Positions 11,714-23,692 of a stretch of 64,000 nt of DNA are shown piece by piece. Origin of the DNA: Phoronis australis (Eukaryota > Phoronida > Phoronidae). The translations under genes and the position numbers were made by a program. The stretch's first letter is position 1; every line of letters starts with the position of its first letter. The stretch is taken from the NCBI GenBank assembly GCA_002633005.1, contig NMRA01000004.1, forward strand, positions 1,420,799-1,484,798, given 5' to 3'. The notes under the pieces are model-generated. The model had not been told where the DNA came from. It searched no databases and worked only from the letters and a program-made list of their open reading frames with translations.

Positions 11714-12250
11714 ACCACAATACTGAACGAGATACATTGCAATGAATCGATCTACCTTTCTCGACTCTCCCCGGCTTTGTTACTACTTTCTATGTCAGAG
11801 GCCCGGGGTCGGAGATCGTGACCTTTTAAGAAAAACCGAGCTATTTTTATCAAATAATGCTTTTACTCAAAACCAATCGAAAATTTAAACAAAATAGAAA
11901 TGAAGTGAATCTATAAATTAAGGTTTAGCAAATATTATAGCTTACTACACATTTTATCACGCTAAGCTTCGACCGGGAAAATATCGTCTGCTAGAGTAGG
12001 TTACCACTAGTAACTGAGTATAATGCTCAAGTCAAAGGATCCCGACGACAAGATACCCGCATTCAAATTGGAGATCGGTGATTTACAAGTGAGAGAACAC
12101 AAGAGAAAAATTTCAATGAATTAAAATATCATTTTTATGGAAATTATGCGTCTTATTTTTCATAACGTATAAATGTCGGTACAATGCCCTTTGCTGAACA
12201 TGCGATTGTTGCAGGTGCTCGTTTAAGTATTCTATTTTCTCGTGCGATGG

Positions 12251-12326
12251 CTTTAGCCGCTGAGTGGTGTAGTGGAAAAGTCGGCGACTCGAAACTCTTG
12301 AGGCCCGGGTTCGAAACCGGCCTCGG
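12251..12326 (+). repeat. tRNA-like (SINE head or tRNA pseudogene) segment
   Basis: An A-box-like TGAGTGGTGTAGTGG is followed about 45 bases later by B-box-like GGTTCGAAACC. The D arm resembles tRNA-Ser/Leu, but a complete cloverleaf with a closing acceptor stem cannot be drawn, so a functional tRNA is unlikely. An imperfect palindrome (GTTATCTCAC/GTGTGATAAC) follows at 12341-12362. Confidence 0.4.
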
Positions 12327-12775
12327 TTTCCCGCCAAAATGTTATCTCACTAGTGTGATAACTAAGTGGGTTATTACACGGTTGTAATTGCCATTCGACG
12401 CTAATATTGTGGTATATGCCGTCTTACCTGATCAATATCAATCCACAGTGCCGCCTCTCGTAACACTGGGTAAGTGTAACTCTGAGCTCGTGCCAGACTA
12501 CTCATGATTTCTCTGAAAGTTGGCGCGTGAGCCGTCACGCGATCTTTATACACGGGAATGGCTTGAAAACAACTCAGTTTTGAAAAGCGAAAATTTATAT
12601 TGCGAAAACGCTTTTATATTCTCCCCAAGTTAGCAACCAATGCATTTACATGCACTTTAACTATAAGACTAATCTCCGTATATTTTGATCTCCTTTTTGT
12701 GATTCTAAATCAGTAACTTTGTTCCCGAAGGCCAATAAACAAGGCAGGTATTGAGTCATTTGAAGCGTGATTTTA

Positions 12776-12796
12776 TTTTTGGGACACCCTGTATGT
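12776..12796 (-). repeat. transposon end-like motif TTTGGGACACCCTGTA
   Basis: Inverse of the motif at 11153; it could close a 1.64-kb element. The same motif recurs at 14187. Confidence 0.5.
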
Positions 12797-14124
12797 GTCA
12801 AATGGAAGATAGTGATTTCCGTCGCCTACAGATTATCCAAAACATTGGAAAGTAAGAGTGTGAAACCGGTCATGGATTTGACCAGGCGTGCGTTCCTTAG
12901 AGGCGAGAATCTCGAGAAAACGCAAGATTTCGCGAGGTATCGCTATGTGTATCACAAGAGAAGCACGCGATCAAACGATCTTTCTTAGGGAGATTATTGC
13001 GTCTACAAAACTCTTCCCGGGTTCAAATGGGCTACTTTTCCAAAATATTTTATTTACACACTTCCCTACTGAACACTGAAAGTGGGACAAAATCGTCATC
13101 TTGTTCCTTAAAAGGATACTACACCTTGTTTTGGTGATTTCAATCAATGCCTCGTTTTGCCACCTGCCACGTCATTGGTGTCACACATGAGTGATAAAAG
13201 CAGAATTCAAGAAAAATAAATTCTCGCTGAGTCACAAACTGGACATCATGGCTCTTGGTGGGTGGTTTACAAATTTCGCTCCACACTTTTAAGGGTTACA
13301 GAGCAATATTTTGTTTCATAAAACTGGATGGGAAAGTTCTTTTCAATATCTTTTAATAGGCCAAAACCGGATTAGGTGTCCTTTTAAGCTGGCATACTGT
13401 GTATATTGTGAAGTACGCTGCACGAGGAAAACTAGGACGGGGTCTTACAAACTTCAGTCGTATTCCTGATAAGCAGTAAAAGAGGTTAGCGACTGGGCGT
13501 CCACAGAAGTGGGACAAAAGTACACCTTTGGTTGTATTTCGCGAAAAGTCTGTTGTCCCTCTTTTATGAATCGGATATGATTATTGAGTTCTTTTTGATT
13601 ATGTTAATTCATTTTTATGGCAAAGAAAGTCATTTATTAGCATATTTCATGATGTTCATACTCACTTGGGAGGCTAGAAAACATGCTTCTTTAAGTTATT
13701 TCATGACGTTTTATGACTCAAAAGCTTTCGAAACCGAACAACCGTGAAAAATTTATAATTTCAGAGGAATAAATGCAAGTTAATTCATTTTCACCTGCTT
13801 AGAATTTGACGAACCTTTTCTTGAAATCGACTGTAAGCCCACCTTCTAGTAGATGTATTGTTTAATGACGTAGGAACAAAATTGCAGTTTTGGTTCAATA
13901 AAGAGGCGATAAAAAATATACCGAAGTCCACGGAAATTGTTTATTGTTTATGAGAAGAAGGATGATTGTTTTCGCTCTCCCTTGACGTTTTAAAAGTTGC
14001 TAGTGTCTTTGCGGTATGAATTTTAGTTTTCCGAAGTTGAGTCGTTTGTTTGCCATTACCAGGCATACTTAGCACGTGACGGCTCAGGCACCTACTTTCG
14101 AAGCAAGTTGTGACCTAACGCATT

Positions 14125-14202
14125 AGTCCCGAGAGCACGGGGACTGAACTCGGGCTCTCGCAGTTGTACTGAACTGTTAGTACAACTTTGGGACACCCTG
14201 TA
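14125..14202. repeat. two adjacent hairpins plus transposon end motif
   Basis: CGAGAGC (14130) pairs with GCTCTCG (14154). Immediately after it, GTTGTACT pairs with AGTACAAC (14163-14185). The end-like TTTGGGACACCCTGTA follows at 14187-14202. Subterminal hairpins next to a terminal motif are typical of non-autonomous elements. Confidence 0.5.
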
Positions 14203-17200
14203 GAAAACGTCTACGCAAAAGTAAACATAACTTCCACTAATTGATCAAATACAAGTTTTTTAAACCTATTGGTACTATGAAACAAAATTGCATTCGCTTT
14301 AAAATGTGTCTATCCAAACGTTTGATGATGTTTCGAAACAATATTGAACTTTTTCTAAATCCATGTTTGATAGTGTTAAATTAACCATGGATCAAATAGC
14401 GTCTTGAACGAAAGGCTGTGTGGGTGAAAGGTCAGGCTCGTCAAGAAATCTTGGTATTTAATTACTTGTTATTTTCTTTCCCGTTTGAGTTAGTAAACAA
14501 ATTATTCTTCATTTTGTTTCTAAAACACTGAATTCTATTCGGGATGACGTCATTGCCTTCATTAGGGCATGAACAAATACGGAAATAATCTCAGTAGATT
14601 GGTCCGCAGAGAAAAAGATTCCGCTAATTATTGATAGAATACAGCGAACTGAAGTTGCGTCGTTTGTCCTAATACCATTAACTTCCAATTAAAATTGAAT
14701 GATAATTTCCGTTATAAGGTCGATCGAATTTTTCATTCCTTAAATTGGTTTACGCTCCAAAAGAACTTATCAGAATGAATAATGGAAATTATCTAAGACT
14801 TCCGCTATGCATCAACTAACGGCCAAGCTAGATAACTGTTTTCAAATAAAAAATCTCACGCATAAATGAACATGCATTCGAGAAAAATCTTTGCGAAACA
14901 TTCAAACATGCCGCGAAAGTACATAATTTGTTATGTAATATATTTGAACTCTATTGCATACTAACCCTACTACGAACTCGGTTGTAAACTGTGTTGAACG
15001 TACTTATGGCCTTGAGGTACGTGAATGAACAGCATATTCGTATTTATTTACAAAACATTCATGAAAACGTTTTCATAGTTTACTCCGTGTGGTTAGGTGC
15101 AAATTTTCATGTGCCTCACAAACTTATTACAGTGTGTTCAAACATTTTCATAAAATTGTTGCCGAGATGATGCCGGATTTACAAACGTCCATGGCCGCAG
15201 ACTTAATACTTAAAAGAGGTTGAAAGTGCTTTTTTGATGCCGAAAGCATCTTAGGCCGTAAGGATTAGAATATTTACAAAAAATCCACGTCGGCATCTAA
15301 CAGAGAAGATCAGTTACAAAAATGCATAATTATTATAACTAAAATTATTGTCAATTGCAATACGTTCGTAAATTTGTAACAAAAATCTTCTACAAATAGT
15401 AAAACTTAAGTATGACCTTGACCCACAGGTATTCGCGTAGCTAGAAAATCACACCTTGATCCGATAAACTGCTGCCTAACAAGTCAAGCACCCAGTACGT
15501 GGTCATTATGGCAAGAATCCCAAAGCCTTCATCTGATAACTTAGCTAGCACACTATTGCAATTGTGATCAGAAATCATAATTCAACTAACTGCACTTTTC
15601 TAGAAATCACACTTTAGCGATGGCTTATCGGAAACACTTCACAACGTGTATTGCAATAGCTTTTTCACACAAGAAAATTGAAAACCCCAGATGTGTTCAG
15701 TCATAATTTAAAGAATAAATACGACGATGTAGACATTGATTCTGTATGTTGTTTTCTGTACAACAATCCTGGGGCCAGGGTTTCAATAAAATGTCAACTT
15801 TATTACGATTTATTTACAGTCTTAATCGGAAACTTACGCAAAACTTAGAATGTGTGCGAAATTACGACACTCAAGTGGTAGGGGCCCCCAAGCCTGTGAT
15901 TGGTCAAACCAAAAACCCATTGCTTGGTAATATACTTGGCCATTCGCTTAAAGAAATTTGTAGGAAATATTACCACCTGTTCGTCTGTGTGATTGCAGGC
16001 GTATGCAAATTGTTCTTCAGTTAGCTCTTTATACTCCAGAGCCCGCTGTGGCGGCCCTGATTTAGAACCAGATTGCAAAACCCGTGAGAGTAAGACCTGT
16101 CTAGCTGAGGTTGTTTACTTGTAAGGCTTTTAAGTAGCTTTCTGCTTTTCTAAGCCTTTTCAACGTGGCACAACACAAGGTCATTCGCATTCATAGAATC
16201 CTCATAAAGAAACGCATGAGCCACTCGATCCTAACTTGTATTGAGCTTACGGGCTGACGGTTGGTCCTTCATATGTTAATTTAAATATAGCTGTGCTGAC
16301 GAAATCAAAAGATCAGGCCGCAATACATTACAAGCAGCGATAAGATCGGAAGCGATAAGATTTCAGTTCACAATTTGGTTTCATTGTGTTTAAACACTTC
16401 TGTGTTTTCTGTCATATTGCAGCAAATCGAAAACACCGCACAAGGTTGATTAAATATCAACCGAATGAAAACAGTTCCATTTGCGATCGTATTTGGAAAC
16501 ATGGAACAAGTTAAACAATAAAAAGCCTTGGAGCCCGTTTTTGCTTATGTGAAATTTTGTTTAGATTATAAACAAGACCCGTCAAATGTAACGTAAACAT
16601 ATAGGCCTACGAGCGACTCTAAGACTTTGGAGAGACGCACGTCGAAGGTGAAATTTAATACTTCTCCAATGTAAGCACGGTTTAAAAGGTTTCTGTATCA
16701 TATTATTGAGTTTATATGACAAGAATAGGGTAGTAATATTCGAATCTAATCAATTAAAAACTGGCTCCAACGGCTTTGAGCTGCTGTAAAAAATGCCACG
16801 CCTTTCACAGCCCGCATTTTGTAATGAAAACTTCGTAATGTTATTCATTATCATGATACATACTTTTACAAATACCCAACTTTGAATACTAATAATAATT
16901 TAAAGATGTTTTGCCTGCAATGGCATGATAAATGAACAGAATCCTTTTCGAAAAGTTCAGGAATTCAGTCATGTACTTTTTCTTGAGAAAATTATTAGCA
17001 AACTGTTAAATCATTTTTCAAGACGATAGCAAAGAATTGTACAATATGCGATTGCACATTATGTCTGGGCTTTTGAAGAAGCAACATTTTGAAATTTGAC
17101 GCTAGGCTCAACGGTTTAGCTTGAGCTCCAGGTGACAAAAAATCCGTTTTTCACAAGCCCATAAATCCGAGTAAAAACATTTGCGAGACCAAACGGTAAA

Positions 17201-18107
17201 TGGCCCATAACAAACAAGATTTTTGACAGAAAGGCGGGTTTAGGCCTATAACAATTTTAATGAACCCCTTTACTCCCGGTAATTGTGCATCGGACCAGAG
17301 TTGTATTATTTTGTAATATCAACGTTATTTCTTTTTACACGACTGGTCAGAAAACAAATAACTAATTTATGTTTCACGCTATTATCAACAGTTACAATAT
17401 ACGCTTGCGAAGGACTTATACATTTACTTATCCTTTGTTTTAAATGCAATAAGAAATTTCCAGTTTTCTCGAGTGAACACAGTTTCCGTTCACGCCATCA
17501 ACTTTCAAGATTGCGGAAAAGACTCGAGCGAATGGTGCTTTTATCTACAGGACACATGATAAGCAAAAACCAATATTTAAACCTTGCACCATAAAGTTTA
17601 AAAGACACCGTTAATTATCTTTGAATATACAAACTGCAGGTCAGCGTTGCTGTGTTATACGAAATAGGGTACCACATATTTTATTTTCAAAGATTTTCTT
17701 TCCAAACCTTCACCTCGTTTTTCGCGTTTTGCTTGAAATCAACGATTCCACGATGGGCCTGGAGTTTGATGCGTCACACTTTTTTTAATTTATTCTACTC
17801 ACAGGTACCAAAACATTGTGAGTAATAAAAGAATGATTCACAGCTAAAAGGACCGGCTTCACGTATGACAAGGACTGCCGGGTGTCAAAACAGTCACTTT
17901 CTTCACAGGCGAATTTGCCCTTCATACGCAACGCCGTAGCGTTCTTATTCTTTTTGCAATATTGAAACTGGTAACAATGCTTGGGCCTTGATGGCTATAC
18001 TACTTCAGCGGCTGAAACCAAACCGGCCCACAAGCAAGCCTTCTACAGGGCCTGGTCTGAAGCGACAACGAACTGTCTGCTGTTCTCTAGACCAGTCTCC
18101 CGTTCGG
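14203..18107. other. intergenic, no gene recognised
   Basis: AT-rich with short open frames only; none shows a known domain. No clear repeat boundary was identified. Confidence 0.4.
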
Positions 18108-18213
18108 GAGATTACGTGAGATATTGCCGTGTGTTTTAAATAAGAGCACGTGACTTTAGCTAGATTTTAGCTAGGTCCTAGCGTAGGTCCTATCATTACT
18201 AGTGAACGCACGC
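18108..18213 (+). repeat. dispersed direct repeat C, copy 1
   Basis: About 105 bp nearly identical to 21554-21658, sharing GAGATTACGTGAGATATTGC, the internal doublet TAGGTCCTAGCGTAGGTCCT and CATTACT. Same orientation, 3.4 kb apart. Nature unknown. Confidence 0.85.
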
Positions 18214-18404
18214 CAGGAATCGTTTCTAATGTGGACAAGGAACATGATGAGACGGATTTACAACTGAAAGTGGCCCATATCCAGATGGCGCGGGTTAATT
18301 GCTGCCAAGTCATGAGTTTTGACATAGTTTTCCGTGCGACATCAGTACTGCTGGTCTCAGCAGCCGGAGAGTGTTGAAATTCATTCCAGGTGCTGTCATA
18401 CGAC

Positions 18405-18980
18405 ATTTAAAGGGAAACTATCGGTTTTATTACCGCAAAATCCAGTTCTGGGATTATTGCTGGATGCAATAGACTTCTTGAAGTTCTGACCAGAGCTATA
18501 AAACAAGAAAATCCATTGTAATTTTGTAATTTTACATGCGCGCACCCAGCCTTTAATATGGGGGGCTAGAATTTCTGACAAAGTGGACCTTTTGCTAATA
18601 AAAAACCGGGAGGACTAAAAAAATATGGGGTACCACCTCCAGAACTGTGAACTGTGCGTCTGTGCCTTTTTAGTGGACTTTAGTCTCATTTCCTCAGACT
18701 TTTTGTTTCTCTGAGGCGGACCTTTTTACCCACTTCGCCCCCGCCCCCTGGGTGCGCGCATGATTTATTACAAGTCACCAATTCTCGAAGTTGTTTGTCA
18801 GACATTAGCTGAAATCAAGGCCGGTGACTACGAGTTGAATACGCTCAAAAACTCTTCTTCCATTAAAGGAGCGGGATATAGCTACGCTAGCAGAGCGTCA
18901 GCCTGAGACCGCGGGGGCGATTCCGCTCCTAGGCTGATCTGAGAAAATCACCTTTCTCACGTTGATAACGTCCCTTAAAG
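18405..18980 (+). mobile_element. TIR/tRNA-like repeat family B, copy c, interrupted by an insertion
   Basis: The left end CATTTAAAGGGAAAC and right end ACGTCCCTTAAAG match the ends of the 10649 copy in inverted orientation. Shared words include GACCAGAGCTATAAAACAAG and GTCAGACATTAGCTGAAATC. The tRNA-like segment (18868-18929) has 7-bp closing ends GGAGCGG/CCGCTCC, a D-arm-like TAGCTACGCTAGCAGAGC and a B-box-like GGCGATTCC. The copy is longer than its relatives because of the insertion at 18535-18762. Confidence 0.65.
18535..18762. mobile_element. nested 228-bp element with perfect 15-bp terminal inverted repeats
   Basis: CATGCGCGCACCCAG at 18535 and its exact reverse complement CTGGGTGCGCGCATG at 18748-18762. 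It interrupts repeat family B at a point that is continuous (GATTTTATTACAA) in the 10649 copy. The flanks ATTTTA and ATTTAT may be a degenerate target duplication. No coding capacity. Confidence 0.75.
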
Positions 18981-20081
18981 ACGTCAGTTTTACTTTGGAC
19001 ACTGTGAATGGGAAGATCATTTATTTGTCTATCATCATCGCTAAACATCCGCTTCTTCAAACAGTCAAAACGATTCATAATATTTGATGTAATAACACAC
19101 GCTGCTCAGTGGACCCAAGTTCCGCTCGCTACAGGAGGCGGACCCCCAGTGCACTCATTAACTCCATCGCATACCCAGTCCTTTTGTAAACGTACGATTA
19201 TTATTTAACGTTGACAAATGGACGCTCACTCACAAAACACTAATGTGGGGAGTGCTGTTGAAACGACCATTATAAGCATGTTTCGGGCAATTATGCTAAT
19301 TATAGGACTTCTTTTGTGCGTCGCTCTGTCATTCCATTCAAAGTAATACAACGCGCACCTGCGAAAATGGCATTCTTCATAAATTTCTTAATGAAGCGAG
19401 TTGTGATTGCAAATATATCTCGTAATGTTACGTAAAATTCATTAAATCAAACATTCGCGTTTTGGGCGAGTGACCGGGCAAAGTTGACATAAAGTAGGTT
19501 TATTTGGGTTCATTTCTATTCACTGTGTTCCCTTTTAACGTTTATTTATTTACCTGGTCTTTTATTCCTGGGGTTTGAAATATTATTTTAAAGACAGTTG
19601 AACGCTTATTAGATTTAATTTGTCAACCAAGTTCGCTTACGGGGTCACTGAGTGCAGAAATTGTAAACATTTCTCTCAGCGTGTAAGCAAAAGTCGCCCT
19701 TAGAAACCTTTACATAAAGACCCCCACTACGCCAACAGGGAGTTTTTATAAGAGGTGAAAGATGGTTTGGATTAGCGTCGCTCAGAAATGATGCTGAGGG
19801 CAAACAATTTCAGCATCATTTGGCAATTCCTCTTTGCAAAAGAACGCGCGTAAGAAAAGAAATGAATTACAAGTAAAATGGTTATGGCGTGGACGTCATC
19901 AGGGCCTAGTTGTATTAACATGGTGTTCGAAATATCAGGGAAGTAGACTCTGTAGATATGGTCGTATGTAGGAATCGTTCTTGTTTAATATGGGTTAACA
20001 TCGTTGTAACAGTGAACATTTTCTAACATCATTTATTAAAACTATAATTGTTTTGTTGTGAAAGTTAATTTTCTTATAATA
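18981..20081. other. intergenic, one hairpin
   Basis: No gene recognised. A perfect 12-bp inverted repeat, AAATGATGCTGA/TCAGCATCATTT, at 19786-19797 and 19810-19821 forms a short hairpin with a 12-nt loop. Confidence 0.45.
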
Positions 20082-20235
20082 CAGTGGAGGATTTAAGGAG
20101 TGGGGGAGGAGGCCATTTCCCCCTAAAAATTTCCCAGATTCTATTGGGTACTTCGGAGGTGCGAATGTCTGATGGGCAAAATCCTGGCTAATACTCTGCC
20201 CTGCCCCCCAACTGAAAAGCCTGGATCTGCCCCTG
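20082..20235. mobile_element. short MITE with CAG...CTG ends and TAATA target duplication
   Basis: The left end CAGTGGAGGATTTAAGGAG and right end CCTGGATCTGCCCCTG are imperfect inverted repeats. TAATA flanks both sides (20077-20081 and 20236-20240). G/C-homopolymer-rich inside, 154 bp, non-coding. The ends resemble widespread hAT-type MITEs starting CAGGGGCGGATCCAGG; that family assignment is from general knowledge. Confidence 0.6.
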
Positions 20236-20240
20236 TAATA

Positions 20241-21553
20241 CCCACTTCCTTTTTAAAGTGGATAAACACGCAACATGCCAATTAATCAAATCAAACCAAC
20301 TTAAAATGTTCTTCATGTGATAGCAATTGATTGTAACCATCTACAGAAATTGCGAGAGCACCCGATTTTCAAATTAGAAATGCTTGGACTGTGCTTTCAT
20401 GAAAGAAGAATTTTGACTCTTAGTTACATGCCAATGTTCCGTTTGACCTCTTTGAAAGCCTTCAAATTAATTTCCATTATTATGCCGAAATGTTTTCGGT
20501 CTTTGTATGGCTTGGTAGCTTAGTAAATAATTCGAATTTTAAGCAGTGAATAAATAGGAAACATACCTTGACTAGCACGAAATTAAAATTAAACAATTTG
20601 GGTAACTGCGCATGCGTTAGATCCGAATGCCAAAAATGATGAAGTGAGCACTCATTATTAACATTTTGTCGTACACTTAAACACAAACTATGAAAATGTA
20701 ATGTTATAGTTGCAGTACCCAAGTTTGGGGAATAGGAAGGTTAAATTTAATCAAGTAACACCGATTTTTGTTTGTTTTTTACATCGACGGCAACGAATTA
20801 AGGACTTCAATCCGGCGGGTACAAAAAATCTCCCAAGACGCGCGTCCTTCCAATCTTAATAAACAATTACCCTGGAAAAATTTAATAGCTTCTAGGTTGC
20901 AGATGCTAAATTATATTTTCACCCATCGTTTTGTGTAGTTGATAATTTTGTTTCCCGGTAGATTACAGTATGCGTGTACATTATTCACAAGTCTATGTCT
21001 ATTGTTCACGCTCCACCCATTTGCATCTTTTTTCGTTTCAATCTCGAGATTAGCAGCAGACCTGTGTATTATTCGTACCATTAGTATTGAAATGCGACTT
21101 ATTTTAACTCGTTTAACGTACTTGTTGGTAAAATACATAATTATTTATTAGATCACATTGTAACGTATTGCATGGTATATAGGACCTTATTGATAAGTCT
21201 CCATTTTAGCCAAATATCTACAAACCTATACATTTTAATTCAGTAAAATATACATTTTCCAAAAGTAGGAAGCCTGTAAAATTTGATTTTTTACACTTTA
21301 TTAATCTGATTTAGCAAAAAAGATAGGTACACTGATTGGAAAACAACCGTCTCAATATCATGACCAATTTTTATTTGGTTCTCGAAATCCGGAACCTCTT
21401 TAAATGACTAGACAGTGTCCCAAAAGGAATCTGGATGACTGACCTATAAACGACAACTGTAAGTTTTTTTATCAGACGTTTCAATTTTCTTCAGGCACGA
21501 GTCCTGCTTCCCGTTCAGTAACTCTAGGGTCTCTCTAAAAAGCAAGACTTTGT
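20241..21553. other. intergenic, nothing recognised
   Basis: AT-rich with short open frames only and no repeat boundary seen. Confidence 0.4.
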
Positions 21554-21658
21554 GAGATTACGTGAGATATTGCCGTGTATTTTAAATGAGAACACGTGAC
21601 TTTGGCTAGATTTTAGCTAGGTCCTAGCGTAGGTCCTAGCATTACTGAGCGCACGTCA
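21554..21658 (+). repeat. dispersed direct repeat C, copy 2
   Basis: Near-identical to 18108-18213, including TTTTAGCTAGGTCCTAGCG; the pair differs by only a few substitutions and a small indel. Confidence 0.85.
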
Positions 21659-23213
21659 GCTTTTCAAAACGGAGCAGTTCACATGGGCTTCGATTACAAT
21701 TGTCCACGGAGTTCACACGGTAAATGGTGACAAGCGGGTATGAGTTAGACAATCCTTAACTTGCCGTTTCGCAACTTTGCCGTAAGACAGCATAAAACAT
21801 TTTAAAAATGTATTTATTTACATTTTATTGATTCATTAAAATATATTAAGTCATGTACAATGAGATCTTAAAATAACATTATAAACAAATTAAAACAATT
21901 AAGATCAACAACGTGTCTCAATGTAAAGTCAAACCAAATGTTCTGTTTGACAAGAAATTATCAATTCCTCAAATATCTGTAGTACACACAGGCATTTCCG
22001 TGTCGTAAAGCTCAATAACAAAGTACATACAAAACTTTTAAAGACCAGTTTCGCGTAAATGAACCACTGAATAAAAAATTGCCGTATGTCACACAAACCC
22101 GGCAATGTTGAAATACACGGATGCTTTAATCGAGCTGTTGATGTGGAGATGCACTTACAGAACATTATGTCATTAGCACTGACCAAACGAAGCGTAAAAG
22201 GGACAGTCCTACCTCGAGCATAGGTGGTTATTGACCTTGAGACATGGATCCGCTCACCCATCGCAAAGGCCAGCACAGACGGAGAGGTACGAGTTGTTCA
22301 ACAGTCTGTCTCACTGAACGTTAGGTGAACACAGCCCGCGTCAAGGAGTGAATAACTGAATGAACTACTCGACAGGGTCACTCAACAGTTATTGTATTTT
22401 CGCACCTTGACATGAGGTATCTGCTCAGTTGACTTTCACAGCTCTCCGTCTGCACTGAACCTAACGGATTGGTTGATACGAACCACTCCTCCACTTCGAC
22501 ATTGACCTAAATAGGCGTTGCATGCTGAAGCGTCAATAAATCATATACCACTGCTTTGAATAGTAGACAGGAGCCTTCCAGAAGTAGGCTTCTGGTGGGT
22601 TAGAGGTATGAACATGCTTAACTTAATAGTACCCAAGGCTTGTTAAAAGCATTATGGCACGTGTAAATCAGTAATTTAAAGTCAGAAGCAAAGGTATCAA
22701 GCAACTTCCCTCAGGGAAAAGCTGCTCAGCGTTATCCTGTAAATTTTATGTAACATGTGGGCCAAGGCCTTAAATGTTGAAATACATGATTTTTTTTGTA
22801 TCAAGCAACTATGGTGAACAGGATTATGCAACGTGTTTTACTTAGTATTGCCTAAAACAATCACAAGCTAATACAGGTTATTCAGTCTTTTTAGTGTTAC
22901 AACAGTGCGACTCACTCGTTGAGCTTGTAAGTCAATTTCGCCATATACTCAGCTGGAATCGACGAAATGGGGCCAAGACATTGAGTGGGGGTTGAACAAC
23001 CAACAGTAATTTTGGGATTACGTTGCTGTCCAAATGAGGCAAACCAGGAAAGCATTCGTGACAGTGCTTAAACAGCTCCTCATTCGTATCAGCTTTAAAT
23101 CGTCAAATGGGAAGTTCAAGCTTCCAACTGTAGACAGATTAACTTTGACAAACAAGCTATGATTAACACAAATCTTTGCTTATCCTTTTCCACTTTTTGC
23201 AGATCTAAGTGCA
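21659..23213. other. intergenic, nothing recognised
   Basis: Short open frames without recognisable domains on either strand. Confidence 0.4.
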
Positions 23214-23504
23214 TCAGTGTTTGAAACCTGCTGTGAATATTGTTTCCTTGGCTTTAGGATTTGAATGAATCAGATGATCCCAATAATTGGAAAGGCTAAC
23301 CATATTCAAGAAGTGCTCTATAGTATCAAAAGCTTTTGACAGATCACTAAACAAGCGAAACAAAGCACCAGGATCAGTAGTCAAAAAACACGGCCGCAAG
23401 GCATGTTTCATTAGTGACTCACGCTCTTTTGAGAAGAGTCCAACCATTATAATAGAGGGGTGAAGTGAAAACATGGTAGCTAGACTAACAAGAAACTTCA
23501 ACAA
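23214..23504 (-). pseudogene. possible degraded reverse-transcriptase fragment
   Basis: A 96-codon open stretch contains FSDLSKAFDTIEH, which fits the RT motif A core (F-x-DL-x-KAFD-x-I-x-H) of non-LTR retrotransposons. The flanking residues do not continue into a recognisable RT domain, so this would be a short decayed relic. The identification rests on one motif and could be chance. Confidence 0.4.
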
Positions 23505-23686
23505 TACATAATATTTGCTCAGAAATAATCTGCTTCTGCTGTGGTTACTATAACCTGTTGCACCAGAAGCTCATTGTCAGTCAGTTACATTATTATACTA
23601 TGGGACAACTTCTGAGGGAGAAGAAATTGAACTAAGAACCTTTAAGCTTGCAGACCTAGGTGCAAAGTGTGTGATACGACCATTCT

Positions 23687-23692
23687 TTTATT
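23687..23692 (-). terminator. candidate distal poly(A) signal for the sclerostin-like gene
   Basis: AATAAA on the - strand, about 1.25 kb downstream of the stop codon at 24939. A nearer ATTAAA lies at 24874-24879, 60 nt after the stop. Which is used cannot be judged. Confidence 0.3.

Noticed and set aside
12251-12326. Functional tRNA gene
   Set aside because: A- and B-box-like motifs are present but the acceptor and T stems do not close, so it is treated as tRNA-derived repeat.
21929-22276. 115-codon open frame on the - strand
   Set aside because: Mixed hydrophobic/cysteine composition but no known fold or splice signals that extend it; not called.
22506-22515. CArG box CCTAAATAGG as a promoter element
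   Set aside because: About four such matches are expected by chance in 64 kb, and no transcript start or gene is recognised nearby.
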